DNA from: Streptomyces europaeiscabiei
Lineage (GTDB): Bacteria > Actinomycetota > Actinomycetes > Streptomycetales > Streptomycetaceae
Direction of reading: 5' to 3'
Length of the DNA stretch: 64,000 nt
NCBI RefSeq assembly: GCF_036346855.1
Contig: NZ_CP107841.1
Span: 2,608,001-2,672,000 of the forward strand
Part shown: piece after piece, positions 1 through 9,855 of the stretch
How the letters are laid out: each line of letters starts with the position of its first letter
Numbering within the stretch: position 1 is the first letter of the stretch
The notes under the pieces: generated by a model
Told to the model about the DNA's origin: nothing
The model's input: the letters and a program-made list of their open reading frames with translations, nothing else
Database searches by the model: none
Program-made: the position numbers and the translations under genes

Positions 1-506
1 TACACCGACTTCTTCCGCGGGCTGCCGCTGATCATCAACCTGATGATCGTGGTGCTGGGCGTCCCCGCGCTCAGGCTCCAGGGCGTGAGCGTCGACCCGG
101 TGCTCCTGGGCGGCACCGCGCTGACGCTCACGTACTCGGCGTACGTCGCCGAGGTGTTCCGCGCCGGCATCGAGTCCGTGCATCCCTCGCAGCGCGCGGC
201 GGCCCGCTCGCTGGGCCTCACCAACCGGCAGGCGCTGCGGCACGTCGTGCTCCCCCAGGCGGTACGCCGCCAGGTGCCACCCCTCCTCAACGACCTCGTG
301 TCGCTGCAGAAGGACACCGGCCTGGTCTCGATCGGCGGCGCCATCGACGCCGTACGCGCCGCGGACATCATCGTGGGCCGCAGCCTCAACTACACGCCGT
401 ACATCGTCGCCGGACTGGTCTTCGTCGCCCTGACGATTCCGATGACCCGCTTCACCGACTGGGTGACCGCCCGGATGGACCGGCAGCGGGCGCAGGGAGG
501 TACGAC

Positions 507-510
<4 letters not shown>
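1..510 (+). CDS. Polar amino-acid ABC transporter permease (5' truncated)
   Basis: This is the C-terminal part of an inner-membrane permease that imports a polar amino acid. The reading frame is open from base 1, so the start lies outside the window. A hydrophobic segment is followed by the EAA cytoplasmic loop (ARSLGLTNRQALRHVVLPQA), which docks the ATPase, and then a last membrane helix near the C terminus. The stop TGA overlaps the ATG of the ATPase gene (ATGA at 507-510), so the two are translationally coupled. The HisM/GlnP family is clear. The substrate cannot be told from the sequence, and the binding-protein gene is not visible. Confidence 0.9.
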
Positions 511-1289
<779 letters not shown>

Positions 1290-1295
1290 GGGGCG

Positions 1296-1375
1296 TTCGC
1301 CCGGGGATCGGGCATGACCGCCTCGTTCGCCCGGGGACCAGGCATGACCGCCTCGTTCGCCGGGAGACCGGGCCG
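1296..1375. repeat. 30-bp tandem repeat between convergent genes
   Basis: A 30-bp unit beginning TTCGCCCGGGG and containing GGGCATGACCGCCTCG occurs at 1296, 1326 and (partial, diverged) 1356. It lies between the convergent ABC ATPase and aroQ genes. The units are nearly identical. GC-rich self-pairing (CCCGGG) is present in the first two copies, so it may take part in termination, but no T-tract is seen. Confidence 0.8.
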
Positions 1376-1403
1376 CCCGCCTCCGCACCCCGCCGACGGC
1401 GCC

Positions 1404-1877
1404 CTACGCCTCGGCCTTTCCCGCCCCCACCAGCGCGGCCACCCGCTCCACGCCGAACACATAACCCTGCACCCCGCAGCCGGCGATGACCCCGTCGGCG
1501 CGCAGGGAGACGTACGAGTGGTGCCGGAACGTCTCCCGCTTGTGGATGTTGGAGATGTGGACCTCCAGCACGGGCAGCCCGTCACAGGTGTTGAGCGCGT
1601 CGAGGATCGCCACGGAGGTGTGCGAGTAGGCGCCCGGGTTGATGACGATGCCGCTGTGGTCGAGCCGTGCCTCATGGATCCAGTCGACGAGTTCGCCCTC
1701 GTGGTTGGACTGCCGGAAGTCCACCGTGCCCCCGTGCGCGGCCGCCGCCTTGGCGCACATCGCCTCGACGTCGGCGAGCGTGTCGGAGCCGTAGATCTCG
1801 GGCTGACGCTGCCCCAGGAGGTTCAGGTTGGGGCCGTTGAGAATCATGATCGGGGCGTTGGCCAGGCTGCGGGGCAC
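1404..1877 (-). CDS. aroQ: 3-dehydroquinate dehydratase, type II
   Basis: This enzyme dehydrates 3-dehydroquinate to 3-dehydroshikimate, the third step of the shikimate pathway, in the cytoplasm. The type II signature [11 protein letters not shown] is followed by the catalytic-loop Tyr in QPEIYG. Further on are NPGAYSHTS, with conserved Asn and His, and [20 protein letters not shown] chose the GTG at 1877, with GGAGG a few bases upstream. This gives 157 aa, the usual length, and drops a 16-residue extension that a longer ATG frame would add. It is divergent from the S66 peptidase gene. Confidence 0.95.
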   Translation of the reverse strand: MPRSLANAPIMILNGPNLNLLGQRQPEIYGSDTLADVEAMCAKAAAAHGGTVDFRQSNHEGELVDWIHEARLDHSGIVINPGAYSHTSVAILDALNTCDGLPVLEVHISNIHKRETFRHHSYVSLRADGVIAGCGVQGYVFGVERVAALVGAGKAEA

Positions 1878-1976
1878 GGTTCCTCCGGTCCGTTCGGGTG
1901 GGCGACCCGACGGGCCGCCGCTCAACCCCGGTTTATCACGGTGAAACGATGAGGCAGGAGTCCGTACCCTCCCCGC

Positions 1977-3023
1977 ATGACCACGCCCTCGTACCCTCCC
2001 AAGCCCTCCTTCGGCGACCGCGTCGCCGTCCTCTCTCCCGGCGCCGGCCTGCCCGAGCTCTTCCCACGGCCCTACGAACTGGGCCTGCAGCGGTTACGTG
2101 AGGAGTACGGTCTCGAACCGGTCGAGTACCCGACGACCCGGAAGATGGGCACGACACCGCAGGAGCGGGCCGACGACATCCACGCGGCCTTCGCCGACCC
2201 AGGCATCAAGGCGGTCTTCACGTCGATCGGCGGCGACGACCAGATCACCGTGCTGCCGTTCCTCGACCGTGAGTTGCTGCGGGCGAACCCCAAGCCGTTC
2301 TTCGGCATGAGCGACAACTCCAACCTGTTGGCGTTCCTGTACAACACAGGAATCGTCGGCTACCACGGCGGGACCGTGATGACCTCGCTGGGCAGGTCCG
2401 GCGCCATGGACCCGCTGACCGCGGACTCCCTGCGCGCCGCCTTGTTCACCTCGGGACCGTACGAACTGCGGCCCGCCGAGCGCTTCAACGACGTCGATCG
2501 CGACTGGGCCGACCCGGCGGCCTTCGACGCGGAGCCGGAGACCGTGCCCGGCGCCGGATGGACCTGGGTGAACCCCGACCGCGTGGTGGAGGGCCGGAGT
2601 TGGGGCGGCTGCCTGGAGGTCCTCGGCTGGCTGCTGATGGCCGACCGCGAGGTGCCGCGCGACCCGTCCGTCCTCGACGGCGGCGTGCTCGTCCTGGAGA
2701 CCTCGGAGGAACTGCCCAGCGGAGAGGAGGTCTTCCGCACCCTGCGAAACATGGGCGAACGCGGCCTGCTCCAGCGCTTCCCAGCACTCCTGATGGGCCG
2801 TCCCAAGGCCTGGTCCTTCGAACGGCCCAACACCCCTGAGCAGGCGGCCCGTTACGCGGCCGGACAGCGGGAGGCCGTTCTGCGCGCCATGCGGACGTAC
2901 GCCCCCGACACCACGATCGTCTTCGACGTGGATCTCGGACACACCGATCCCCAGCTCGTCATCCCTTACGGGGGCGTGATCCTCATCGACGGACCCGCCC
3001 GGCGCATCTCGGTGACCTACTGA
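1977..3023 (+). CDS. S66 family peptidase (LD-carboxypeptidase / MccF-like)
   Basis: A 348-aa serine peptidase of family S66, which contains murein LD-carboxypeptidases and the microcin C7 self-immunity protein MccF. The nucleophile Ser112 is in GMSDNSN. The acidic residue is expected around VLETSEE, and the His is in LGHTDPQ (His322). The length and the long GGCLEVLG region look more like the MccF branch than the roughly 300-aa LdcA branch. There is no signal peptide, so it is cytoplasmic. Roles could include trimming recycled cell-wall tetrapeptides or cleaving toxic aminoacyl-nucleotides; the context does not decide. It is divergent from aroQ. Confidence 0.85.
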   Translation: MTTPSYPPKPSFGDRVAVLSPGAGLPELFPRPYELGLQRLREEYGLEPVEYPTTRKMGTTPQERADDIHAAFADPGIKAVFTSIGGDDQITVLPFLDRELLRANPKPFFGMSDNSNLLAFLYNTGIVGYHGGTVMTSLGRSGAMDPLTADSLRAALFTSGPYELRPAERFNDVDRDWADPAAFDAEPETVPGAGWTWVNPDRVVEGRSWGGCLEVLGWLLMADREVPRDPSVLDGGVLVLETSEELPSGEEVFRTLRNMGERGLLQRFPALLMGRPKAWSFERPNTPEQAARYAAGQREAVLRAMRTYAPDTTIVFDVDLGHTDPQLVIPYGGVILIDGPARRISVTY

Positions 3024-3114
3024 GACCCGTTGACGCCTCCTGAGCCTCATTGACCTGGAACGGGCCTTCGCACGCCCCCCGTAACCACCTGTCACCGTGG
3101 GTAGTTGAAGCGGC

Positions 3115-4422
3115 ATGCAAGCTGCACACACCGTGAAGCCGCCTTCCATGCTGCGACTCGCGTCCGCCTCGCTCGCCGGGACGGCCATCGAGTTCTACGA
3201 CTTCTTCGTCTACGGGACGGCGGCGGCTCTCGTCCTGGGGCCGCTGTTCTTCCCTACGTTCTCGCCCCTGGCCGGGACCCTCGCGGCCTTCGCGACCTTC
3301 GGGGTCGGGTTCGTGGCGCGGCCGCTCGGCTCGGTGCTGTTCGGGCACATCGGGGACCGGCACGGACGGCGGCCGGTCCTCGTCGCCTCGCTGCTGCTGA
3401 CCGGAGGCGCGACGGTGGCCGTCGGCTGCGTCCCCACGTTCGACTCGATCGGTGCGGCCGCCCCTTTCCTCCTCCTGGTGCTGCGCTTCCTGCAGGGGCT
3501 CGGGCTCGGCGGGGAATGGGGCGGCGCGGTGCTGCTGACGGCGGAGCACGCACCGGCCGATCGGCGCGGGTTGTGGTCGAGCTTCCCCCAGGTCGGGCCC
3601 GCGGTCGGGTTCCTGCTGGCCAACGGGGTGATGCTGGCGCTGTCGGCGAGCCTGACGGAGTCCCAGTTCGCCGCCTGGGGGTGGCGGGTGCCGTTCTGGG
3701 CGGCGGGCGTACTGGCCGTCGCAGGGCTGTGGCTGCGGTCGTCGCTCACGGAGAGCCCGCAGTTCCTGCAGATCGACGAGCCCGCGCGCGTGCCGTTCGC
3801 CGAGGTGGTGCGCGGCCACTGGCGGCTCGTCCTGCTGACGGCGGGGGCGCTCGCGATCGGGTACGCGGTGTTCTACTCGGTGACGACCTGGTCCCTCGCG
3901 TACGGAACCGACCGGCTCGGAGTCAGCCGTACGGTCATGCTGACCTGCATCATGGGCGCCGTGGTGGTGAAGGGCGCTCTGACACCGGTGGCGGCGGTGC
4001 TCGGCGACCGGTACGGGCGGCGCCCGATGTGCCTGATCGGTTGTTCCGTCACCGTGTTGTGGATGTTCCCGATGGTCGCCCTGCTGGCGACCGGTGAACC
4101 CCTGCTGATCTTCTTCGGCTTCCTCGTGGCGATGCTCGCGTTCGTCACGATGTTCGCCGTCATCGCCGCGTACCTGCCGGAGTTGTACGAGCCGCGGGTG
4201 CGCTGCACCGGCGCCGCTGTCGGCTACAACCTCGGCGGGGTGGTGGGCGGCGCCCTGACTCCGATCGTGGCCACCGCCGTGGCCCAGGGCGGACGGGTGC
4301 CCTGGGGCGTGGGCGCGTATCTGACCGGGATCGCCCTGCTGAGCCTGGGCTGCTTCGCGCTGCTGCCGGAGACCCGGCCGGTGCCCCTGGCGACGGCGGA
4401 GGCGGAGGCCGCTGCGGGGTGA
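3115..4422 (+). CDS. MFS transporter, MHS (metabolite:H+ symporter) type
   Basis: A 435-aa major facilitator protein with about 12 membrane helices. Two MFS loop motifs are visible: FGHIGDRHGRRPVL in the first half and LGDRYGRRPM in the second. The GLGLGGEWGG segment in helix 5 and the start AGTAIEFYDFFVYG are hallmarks of the MHS group (ShiA, ProP, KgtP relatives), which take up organic acids, shikimate or osmolytes with protons. The substrate cannot be predicted. The nearby aroQ invites a shikimate-pathway link, but that is only proximity. It is monocistronic and converges on the Ca2+/H+ antiporter gene. Confidence 0.88.
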   Translation: MQAAHTVKPPSMLRLASASLAGTAIEFYDFFVYGTAAALVLGPLFFPTFSPLAGTLAAFATFGVGFVARPLGSVLFGHIGDRHGRRPVLVASLLLTGGATVAVGCVPTFDSIGAAAPFLLLVLRFLQGLGLGGEWGGAVLLTAEHAPADRRGLWSSFPQVGPAVGFLLANGVMLALSASLTESQFAAWGWRVPFWAAGVLAVAGLWLRSSLTESPQFLQIDEPARVPFAEVVRGHWRLVLLTAGALAIGYAVFYSVTTWSLAYGTDRLGVSRTVMLTCIMGAVVVKGALTPVAAVLGDRYGRRPMCLIGCSVTVLWMFPMVALLATGEPLLIFFGFLVAMLAFVTMFAVIAAYLPELYEPRVRCTGAAVGYNLGGVVGGALTPIVATAVAQGGRVPWGVGAYLTGIALLSLGCFALLPETRPVPLATAEAEAAAG

Positions 4423-4477
4423 ACACCCGTGCCACGTACGCGCCGACACCGGCGGCACGCATGCACCGACACCGCCG

Positions 4478-5578
4478 CTACGGGTTCACCGCCAGCTCCA
4501 GATACGCCGCGAACAGCACCAGATGGACCCCGCCCTGCAGTGGTGTCGCGCGTCCCGGGACCACGGTCAGCGAGGCCACCACGACGGTCAGGGCGAGCAG
4601 CACCATGTGAGTGGCACCGAGGCCGAGGACGAGTGGTCCGGAGAGCCAGACGGAGGCCAGGGCGACGGCCGGGATGGTGAGGCCGATGCTGGCCATGGCG
4701 GAGCCGAGGGCGAGGTTGAGGCTGGTCTGGACCCGGTCGCGGCGGGCGGCGCGCAGAGCGGCGATCGTCTCGGGCAGCAGCACGAGCAGGGCGATGATCA
4801 CACCGACGACGGCGTGCGGCAGTCCCGCAGCGTCGACACCGGACTCGATGGTCGGTGAGACACCCTTGGCGAGGCCGACCACGCCGACGAGCGCCAGGCC
4901 GAGCATTCCGAGGCTCGTCCGGGCGGTGCGGGCCGACGGAGCCTCGGCGTGGTCGTCCTCGGTGATCACCTCGCCCAGCCGGGTGATGGGCAGGAAGTAG
5001 TCCCTGTGGCGCACGGTCTGCGTCGCCACGAACAGGCCGTACAGAGCCAGTGAGGACAGTGCGGCGAAGGTGAGTTGTGCCGTGGAGAACTCCGGGCCCG
5101 GCTTGCTGGTGGTGAAGGTGGGAAGCACCAGGCTGAGCGTGGCCAGCGTCGCGACCGTGGCGAGGGCGGCGCCGGTGCCCTCGGGGTTGAACACCGCGAT
5201 TCCGTGGCGCAGTGAGCCGACGAGCAGACAGATGCCGAGGATGCCGTTGCAGGTGATCATCACGGCGGCGAAGACGGTGTCGCGGGCGAGCGTCGCGCTC
5301 TTGTCGCCGCCGTCGAGCATCAGGGTGACGATCAGGGCGACCTCGATGATCGTGACGGCGACGGCGAGGACGAGGGAGCCGAACGGTTCACCGACCCGGT
5401 GCGCCACGACCTCGGCGTGGTGGACGGCGGCCAGTACGGCTCCCGCGAGCACCAGCGTCACCAGGGCGACGGCCGCTGCGGGCAGATCACGTCCCCAGGT
5501 GAGAGCGAGCAGGACGACCGCGGCCACCGGGACGACATCGGTCCATCGTGTCGTGAGCGACCGGAGCCGAGCGAGCAT
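4478..5578 (-). CDS. Calcium/proton (cation) antiporter, ChaA/CAX family
   Basis: A 366-aa integral membrane exchanger with about 11 helices. Both alpha-repeats of the Ca2+/cation exchanger family are present: GEPFGSLVLAVAVTIIEVAL near residue 60 and LLPETIAALRAARRDRVQ with NLALGSAMASIGL in the second half. The paired acidic residues (GEP...IE and PET) form the cation path. The family exports Ca2+ or Na+ in exchange for protons. It is transcribed in the same direction as terC upstream, but a hairpin terminator lies between them, so it probably has its own promoter around 5580-5680. Confidence 0.9.
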   Translation of the reverse strand: MLARLRSLTTRWTDVVPVAAVVLLALTWGRDLPAAAVALVTLVLAGAVLAAVHHAEVVAHRVGEPFGSLVLAVAVTIIEVALIVTLMLDGGDKSATLARDTVFAAVMITCNGILGICLLVGSLRHGIAVFNPEGTGAALATVATLATLSLVLPTFTTSKPGPEFSTAQLTFAALSSLALYGLFVATQTVRHRDYFLPITRLGEVITEDDHAEAPSARTARTSLGMLGLALVGVVGLAKGVSPTIESGVDAAGLPHAVVGVIIALLVLLPETIAALRAARRDRVQTSLNLALGSAMASIGLTIPAVALASVWLSGPLVLGLGATHMVLLALTVVVASLTVVPGRATPLQGGVHLVLFAAYLELAVNP

Positions 5579-5602
5579 GCGGTGATCCTTTCAGACGTGA
5601 AA

Positions 5603-5655
5603 GGGCCCCGCACTCGGTGGACGCCGTGGATCTGCGTCTGCCTCGTGCGGGGCCC
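5603..5655 (-). terminator. Intrinsic terminator after the TerC gene
   Basis: A perfect 11-bp inverted repeat (GGGCCCCGCAC at 5603-5613 with GTGCGGGGCCC at 5645-5655) encloses a 31-base loop. On the minus strand the right side runs into CCCTTTCA, a short T-run. It sits 32 bases after the TerC stop and 24 bases before the antiporter start, so it probably ends the terC transcript. It could also act as attenuator for the antiporter. Confidence 0.65.
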
Positions 5656-5687
5656 CATCAGTGATTGCTGTGCGCTGTCGGCCTCCG

Positions 5688-6716
5688 TCAGGCCTCGACG
5701 CTGTCCTTCTCGGTGCCGTCGGCCTTCTCCTGCACTGCCTCGGCATCTGCGTGCGCCGCCTCGGCATCTGCCTGCGCCTGCTTCTTGGAAGCGATGAGGC
5801 TGGTGATCGTGGTGACGATCAGGACCGCGCAGATCACGCCGAGCGAGACCGGGATGGAGATCTCCGGTACGTGGACGCCGGACTCGTGCAGGGCGTGCAG
5901 CACCAGCTTCACGCCGATGAAGCCGAGGATGACCGACAGACCGTACGACAGGTGGACCAGCTTCCTCAGCAGGCCGCCGATCAGGAAGTACAGCTGTCGC
6001 AGACCCATGAGCGCGAACGCGTTGGCCGTGAACACGATGTACGGGTCCTGGGTCAGGCCGAAGATCGCCGGGATCGAGTCCAGCGCGAAGAGGACGTCCG
6101 TGGTGCCGATGGCGAGCATCACGACCAGCATCGGCGTCATGACGCGCTTGCCGTTCTCCTCGATCCACAGCTTGGTGCCGTGGTATCGGTCGGCGACACC
6201 GAAGCGCTTCTCCACTGCCTTGAGGAGCTTGTTCTCCTCGTACTCCTCCTCCGCCTCATCGGCCCTGGCCTCCTGGATCAGCTTCCAGGCGGTGTAGATC
6301 AGGAACGCGCCGAAGATGTAGAAGACCCAGGCGAAGCTGGCGAGGATCGCCGCGCCCGCGGCGATGAATATCGCGCGGAGCACCAGGGCTATCAGCACAC
6401 CGACCAGCAGCACCCGCTGCTGGTACTGCGAGGGCACCGAGAACTTCGCCATGATCAGGACGAAGACGAAGAGGTTGTCGACGCTCAGGGACTTCTCGGT
6501 GATGAAGCCCGCGAAGAACTCTCCGGCCGGCTGGCCGCCGCCGAAGACGAGCAGCCCGAGTCCGAAGAGGGCGGCCAGGGCGATCCAGACGACCGTCCAG
6601 ATTCCGGCTTCCTTGATGGACACGTCATGTGGCTTGCGGCCGATGAAGAAGTCGACCGCGATGAGGGCGGCAAGGCCCACAACTGTCAAGACCCATAGGG
6701 TCGTGGAAACATCCAC
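5688..6716 (-). CDS. TerC family integral membrane protein (metal efflux / tellurium-resistance)
   Basis: A 342-aa TerC/Alx-type membrane protein with about nine helices, starting TLWVLTVVGLAALIAVDFFIGR. The motifs SLSVDNLFVFVLIM and FALDSIPAIFGLT carry the two membrane Asp-rich sites shared by TerC and Alx; family members export Mn2+ or help metallate exported proteins. I chose the GTG at 6716, preceded by GGAGG; a 9-residue longer ATG form exists. The C-terminal tail (about 60 residues) is charged and Ala/Glu-rich. A likely manganese riboswitch lies just upstream, and TerD-family genes follow on the same strand further upstream. Confidence 0.92.
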   Translation of the reverse strand: MDVSTTLWVLTVVGLAALIAVDFFIGRKPHDVSIKEAGIWTVVWIALAALFGLGLLVFGGGQPAGEFFAGFITEKSLSVDNLFVFVLIMAKFSVPSQYQQRVLLVGVLIALVLRAIFIAAGAAILASFAWVFYIFGAFLIYTAWKLIQEARADEAEEEYEENKLLKAVEKRFGVADRYHGTKLWIEENGKRVMTPMLVVMLAIGTTDVLFALDSIPAIFGLTQDPYIVFTANAFALMGLRQLYFLIGGLLRKLVHLSYGLSVILGFIGVKLVLHALHESGVHVPEISIPVSLGVICAVLIVTTITSLIASKKQAQADAEAAHADAEAVQEKADGTEKDSVEA

Positions 6717-6759
6717 TGCGCCTCCGGCAGTACGTAACGGCAAATAGCAGCGTCGTCGC

Positions 6760-6895
6760 TACCGGAGGTCTCTTCCACCCGGTCCTCCAAGGCGTTCCAC
6801 AACGCCTGGTGCCGCCGGGCCGACGCCCCGGGATCAGGATTGATCCGTATTGACGGGTACGCCGCAGCAAGTAGGGAGTACTCCCCTCCGCACCA
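6760..6895 (-). promoter_or_regulatory. Probable yybP-ykoY (manganese) riboswitch upstream of terC
   Basis: In the leader of the terC gene the minus strand carries GGGGAGTA (6886-6879), matching the L1 side of the yybP-ykoY aptamer. About 107 bases later comes GAGACCTCCGG (6772 downwards), matching the second conserved side that forms the Mn2+ pocket. GC-rich helices lie between, for example CAGGCGTTG...AACGCCTTGG. The family regulates TerC/Alx and MntP-type genes in many bacteria, so gene context agrees. The exact expression platform is not resolved. Confidence 0.75.
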
Positions 6896-6995
6896 AAAGA
6901 GTACCCAATCACCAAGAGTAGGTAAAGGGCTAGGCAAAGAAAGGATCAAAACGGCAGGTCAAGCGGCTTTACGAGGGCTTGGTACGGGATGGTCC

Positions 6996-9059
6996 TCACC
7001 GGTTCCAGGAGCGGCGGGCGTCCGCGACGCGGGCGAGCACGTCATGCATGACCCGGCTGCCGGGCGGGATGCTCGACGGCTCGTACGTCCACGCGTGCCC
7101 GACCCAGGGGTCGGCGAGGTGGTCGTCGGGGGTGGGCGTCAGTCGCATCAGCGAACGCCACAGCGGGTCGAGCAACGGCCCGTAGGCGGCGGCTTCCTGC
7201 CGGTCGGCGACCATCATCAGGTGGACGCCGACCGCCGGGCCCTCGTCCGCGAGATAGCGGAGCTGGGTGACGGCGCGATCGTCGAAGCCGTGCGGGAAGT
7301 CATTGACGATCAGCAGCTGCTCGGCCGGGTCGAACCCCGGGGGCAGCGCGTCGGCCGCACCGCCGCGCACCGCCATCTGCACGAGGTCGACGCGCTGGGT
7401 GAGCCGCCCGAGGATGTCGGAGACGCCTGCGGCTCCGGCGGCGGGCGGTCCGGCGAGCACACCGGCCCCCACCAGGGGCGCCAGCGCCGACGAGCCCGCC
7501 CCGGCCGCGTCGACGACGTGCACGGTGAACTCGCCCGGCGGGTAGACCGCGAGCAGACGCGCGGCGAGCGCCACTGCCGTGTCCAGCGCACGGCGGCGCA
7601 GCTCGTCGGAGTCGGCGAGCGAGTCGCGGGAGCCGGAGCGGCCGCTGTCGATCCACAGCCCGCGCTCCAGCGGCAGCCGGACCAGCATCGGGATGCTCAC
7701 GTCCTCGCTCTCCGGCAGATGGAGGTCGCCCAGGCGCAGGGCCATCGGGATCTCCATCGGCACCCGGTAGCCGTGCCAGACCGGGTTGTCCCAGCTCGCG
7801 AAGGCCGGGGGCAGCGCGGGCTCGACGACATCGGCCTCGGCCCTGAGCTGTGCGAGGTCGCGGTCGAGGGCGACCCTGGCCTGGTCCACGAGCTGGGCGT
7901 GCTTGGCTCGGGCGGCCTCGCGCGCGGCGTCGCCCTGACCGCTGATGCGGCTGCGCGGGTCGGACAGGACCTTGTCCAGCTCCTGTTCCATGCGCGACTC
8001 GGCGAAGTCGACGGCGCTGCGGTAGGCGGCGGTGGTGCGGGCGAGGTCCTCGAACATGCCCCACACCTGGTTGTAGAGCCGCTCCTCCATGGACCAGCCC
8101 GTCGCGTCGCCGGCGACCGGCCGCGCGGGCTGACCCGGCTGGGCCGGTGGCGCGGTCGGCGGGGGCGGTGGTGGCGCGGTGGTCTGACGGCCGGGGTGGC
8201 TGTAGTTGACGGGGCCGCCGGCGGTGGACGCGGCGGGCTGGGTGCCGGCGGCCGGATCGGCCGGGGCAGGGCCACCGTGTTGCGCCGAGGCGTGGTCGGG
8301 CAGGGTGGCGTCGCGAGGGGAGCCGTAGGGAGGTGTGGTGCCGTACGGGGAGGCGGGTTGGTGTCCCTGTTGCGGCGAGGTGTTCCCGGGCAGGCCCTGG
8401 GGTGTCGTGCCGCCGTGGGTCTGGTCGGGGCCCTGCGCCGGGGCGGCCGTCTGGCGGCGGCGGTCCGCGTCCGGGAGGCGGGGCGGGGGCGCGGCCACCG
8501 ACCGGGCGAGGCCATGGGCCACGGCCTCGTGGATACTGCCGGCGAGCTGGTGCGCCTGGGGCAGGCCCTGGTCGGTGAGCAGCTCGGCGAGGCCGCCCGC
8601 GTACCCCTGGCCGACCGCGCGGACCTTCCAGGCGCCCTGCCTGCGGTACAGCTCGAGGGCGATGACGGCCGACTCCGCCTCGAGGTCGGTGATGGTGTAG
8701 CTGGCGACCTCGGAGCCGTCGAGGCCGGTGACCGCGACGAAGGGGGCGGCGACGGCGCCGAACCGCGCCGGGCCGCCGCTGCCCGACGGCAGGGCGAGCA
8801 GCACGGTCACCCGGTGCACGGACGGCGTCAGGGCGTCGAGGTCCACGGCGAGACGGTGGTCGGCCGCCGCCTGTTGGGGAACCTCGACGCCCGGCAGGGT
8901 GGGCGCACCCGGGTGGGCGACCCACTCCACGCCGAGCACGTGGCCGTGCTCGTCGCCGAGGGTCGCCCCGGCCACGATCGGCGTGCCGGCCGAGACGCGG
9001 ATCTCCAGTCGGACCTCGGGCAGCGGATGGTTCTGCCCCCGGACCAGCTCGGCCGTCAT
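6996..9059 (-). CDS. TerD domain protein fused to FtsK/SpoIIIE-like ATPase-fold domain
   Basis: A 687-aa multidomain protein. Residues 1 to about 180 form a TerD fold (Ca2+-binding beta-sandwich of tellurium-resistance proteins). A Pro/Thr/Gln/Gly-rich linker follows (about 185-320), then a coiled-coil-like helical stretch (about 325-430). The C-terminal 230 residues resemble the FtsK-like module found in actinobacterial Ter proteins. The Walker-B-like strand is LLIVNDFPHGFDD, but the expected P-loop reads DSGRSGSRDS and lacks the GKS/T lysine. It may therefore bind but not hydrolyse nucleotide. It is in line with terD upstream and terC downstream. Confidence 0.82.
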   Translation of the reverse strand: MTAELVRGQNHPLPEVRLEIRVSAGTPIVAGATLGDEHGHVLGVEWVAHPGAPTLPGVEVPQQAAADHRLAVDLDALTPSVHRVTVLLALPSGSGGPARFGAVAAPFVAVTGLDGSEVASYTITDLEAESAVIALELYRRQGAWKVRAVGQGYAGGLAELLTDQGLPQAHQLAGSIHEAVAHGLARSVAAPPPRLPDADRRRQTAAPAQGPDQTHGGTTPQGLPGNTSPQQGHQPASPYGTTPPYGSPRDATLPDHASAQHGGPAPADPAAGTQPAASTAGGPVNYSHPGRQTTAPPPPPPTAPPAQPGQPARPVAGDATGWSMEERLYNQVWGMFEDLARTTAAYRSAVDFAESRMEQELDKVLSDPRSRISGQGDAAREAARAKHAQLVDQARVALDRDLAQLRAEADVVEPALPPAFASWDNPVWHGYRVPMEIPMALRLGDLHLPESEDVSIPMLVRLPLERGLWIDSGRSGSRDSLADSDELRRRALDTAVALAARLLAVYPPGEFTVHVVDAAGAGSSALAPLVGAGVLAGPPAAGAAGVSDILGRLTQRVDLVQMAVRGGAADALPPGFDPAEQLLIVNDFPHGFDDRAVTQLRYLADEGPAVGVHLMMVADRQEAAAYGPLLDPLWRSLMRLTPTPDDHLADPWVGHAWTYEPSSIPPGSRVMHDVLARVADARRSWNR

Positions 9060-9106
9060 CGACTTCGTCCCCCTGTGTCGCTTGCTGCGTGCTGCGTCGT
9101 GCTTGC

Positions 9107-9685
9107 CTACAGGACCGGCAGGATCGCCGGCATCAGGTCCTGGAAGGTGCGCCCGTTGGCGGGCGTACCGATGGCGGTCATCTGCCAGCCCGTGCCCGCG
9201 CGGTGGACCTTGGCCATGATCTGGGCCGTGTACTGGCCGCCGCCCGCGAGGGTGTAACGCGCGAGCTCTTCTCCGTTGGTCTCGTCGACCAGACGGCAGA
9301 ACGCGTTCTGCACTTCCTGGAAGGTCTGGCCCGTGAAGGAGTTCACGGTAAAGACGATCTGGTCGATGTGGACCGGGATCCGGGCCAGGTCGACGAGGAT
9401 CGCCTCGTCGTCGCCACCCTGGCCCACGCCGCCGACCAGGTTGTCGCCGGTGTGGCGGACCGAGCCGTCGTCGCTCACCAGGTGACGGAAGAAGACGACG
9501 TCGACCGGCTGCTTGTCCGCGAACAGCACGGCGGAGGCGTCGAGGTCGATCTCACGGGTGCGGGATCCGAACAGGCCGCGCCTGGGGGCAGCCTGCCAGC
9601 CGAGACCCATGCGTACCGCGGTCAGGCTGCCTCCGTCGTTCTTCTGCAGACTGATGGCCTGACCCTTGGTCATGTTGACGGTCAC
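9107..9685 (-). CDS. TerD family protein
   Basis: A 192-aa TerD protein, the usual single-domain length. It starts VNMTKGQAISLQKNDGGSL, typical of the family, and carries the Ca2+-site region GDNLVGGVGQGGDDEAILVD. TerD proteins are cytosolic Ca2+ binders in the Ter stress system, linked to tellurite resistance and in Streptomyces to development. It precedes the TerD/FtsK-like fusion by 47 bases on the same strand, so the two probably form one transcript. A short palindrome (CCGTGGAATCCACGG, 9719-9733) sits in its upstream region. Confidence 0.93.
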   Translation of the reverse strand: MTVNMTKGQAISLQKNDGGSLTAVRMGLGWQAAPRRGLFGSRTREIDLDASAVLFADKQPVDVVFFRHLVSDDGSVRHTGDNLVGGVGQGGDDEAILVDLARIPVHIDQIVFTVNSFTGQTFQEVQNAFCRLVDETNGEELARYTLAGGGQYTAQIMAKVHRAGTGWQMTAIGTPANGRTFQDLMPAILPVL

Positions 9686-9718
9686 GCGCTGATTCCCCTC
9701 TCGAACTGACCCCTGTTT

Positions 9719-9733
9719 CCGTGGAATCCACGG
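9719..9733. promoter_or_regulatory. Short palindrome upstream of terD
   Basis: CCGTGG-AAT-CCACGG is a perfect 6-bp inverted repeat with a 3-base centre, 34 bases upstream of the TerD start. It could be an operator or an RNA hairpin in the leader; no regulator can be named. Confidence 0.35.
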
Positions 9734-9855
9734 ATGTGCAGCACCTTACGCAGCAGCACTGACATTGCCGCAGCCTGTGTCGCACTTTGTGTCGGTCTTG
9801 CAACACAGCGCGCCCACGCGAAGGGCTCCCCTCTCCCCCGGCGCCCGCCGTGCCG

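Noticed and set aside
6840..9257. 805-aa plus-strand open frame
   Set aside because: Shadow of the TerD/FtsK-like gene on the other strand; Arg/Gly/Val-rich with no family motif.
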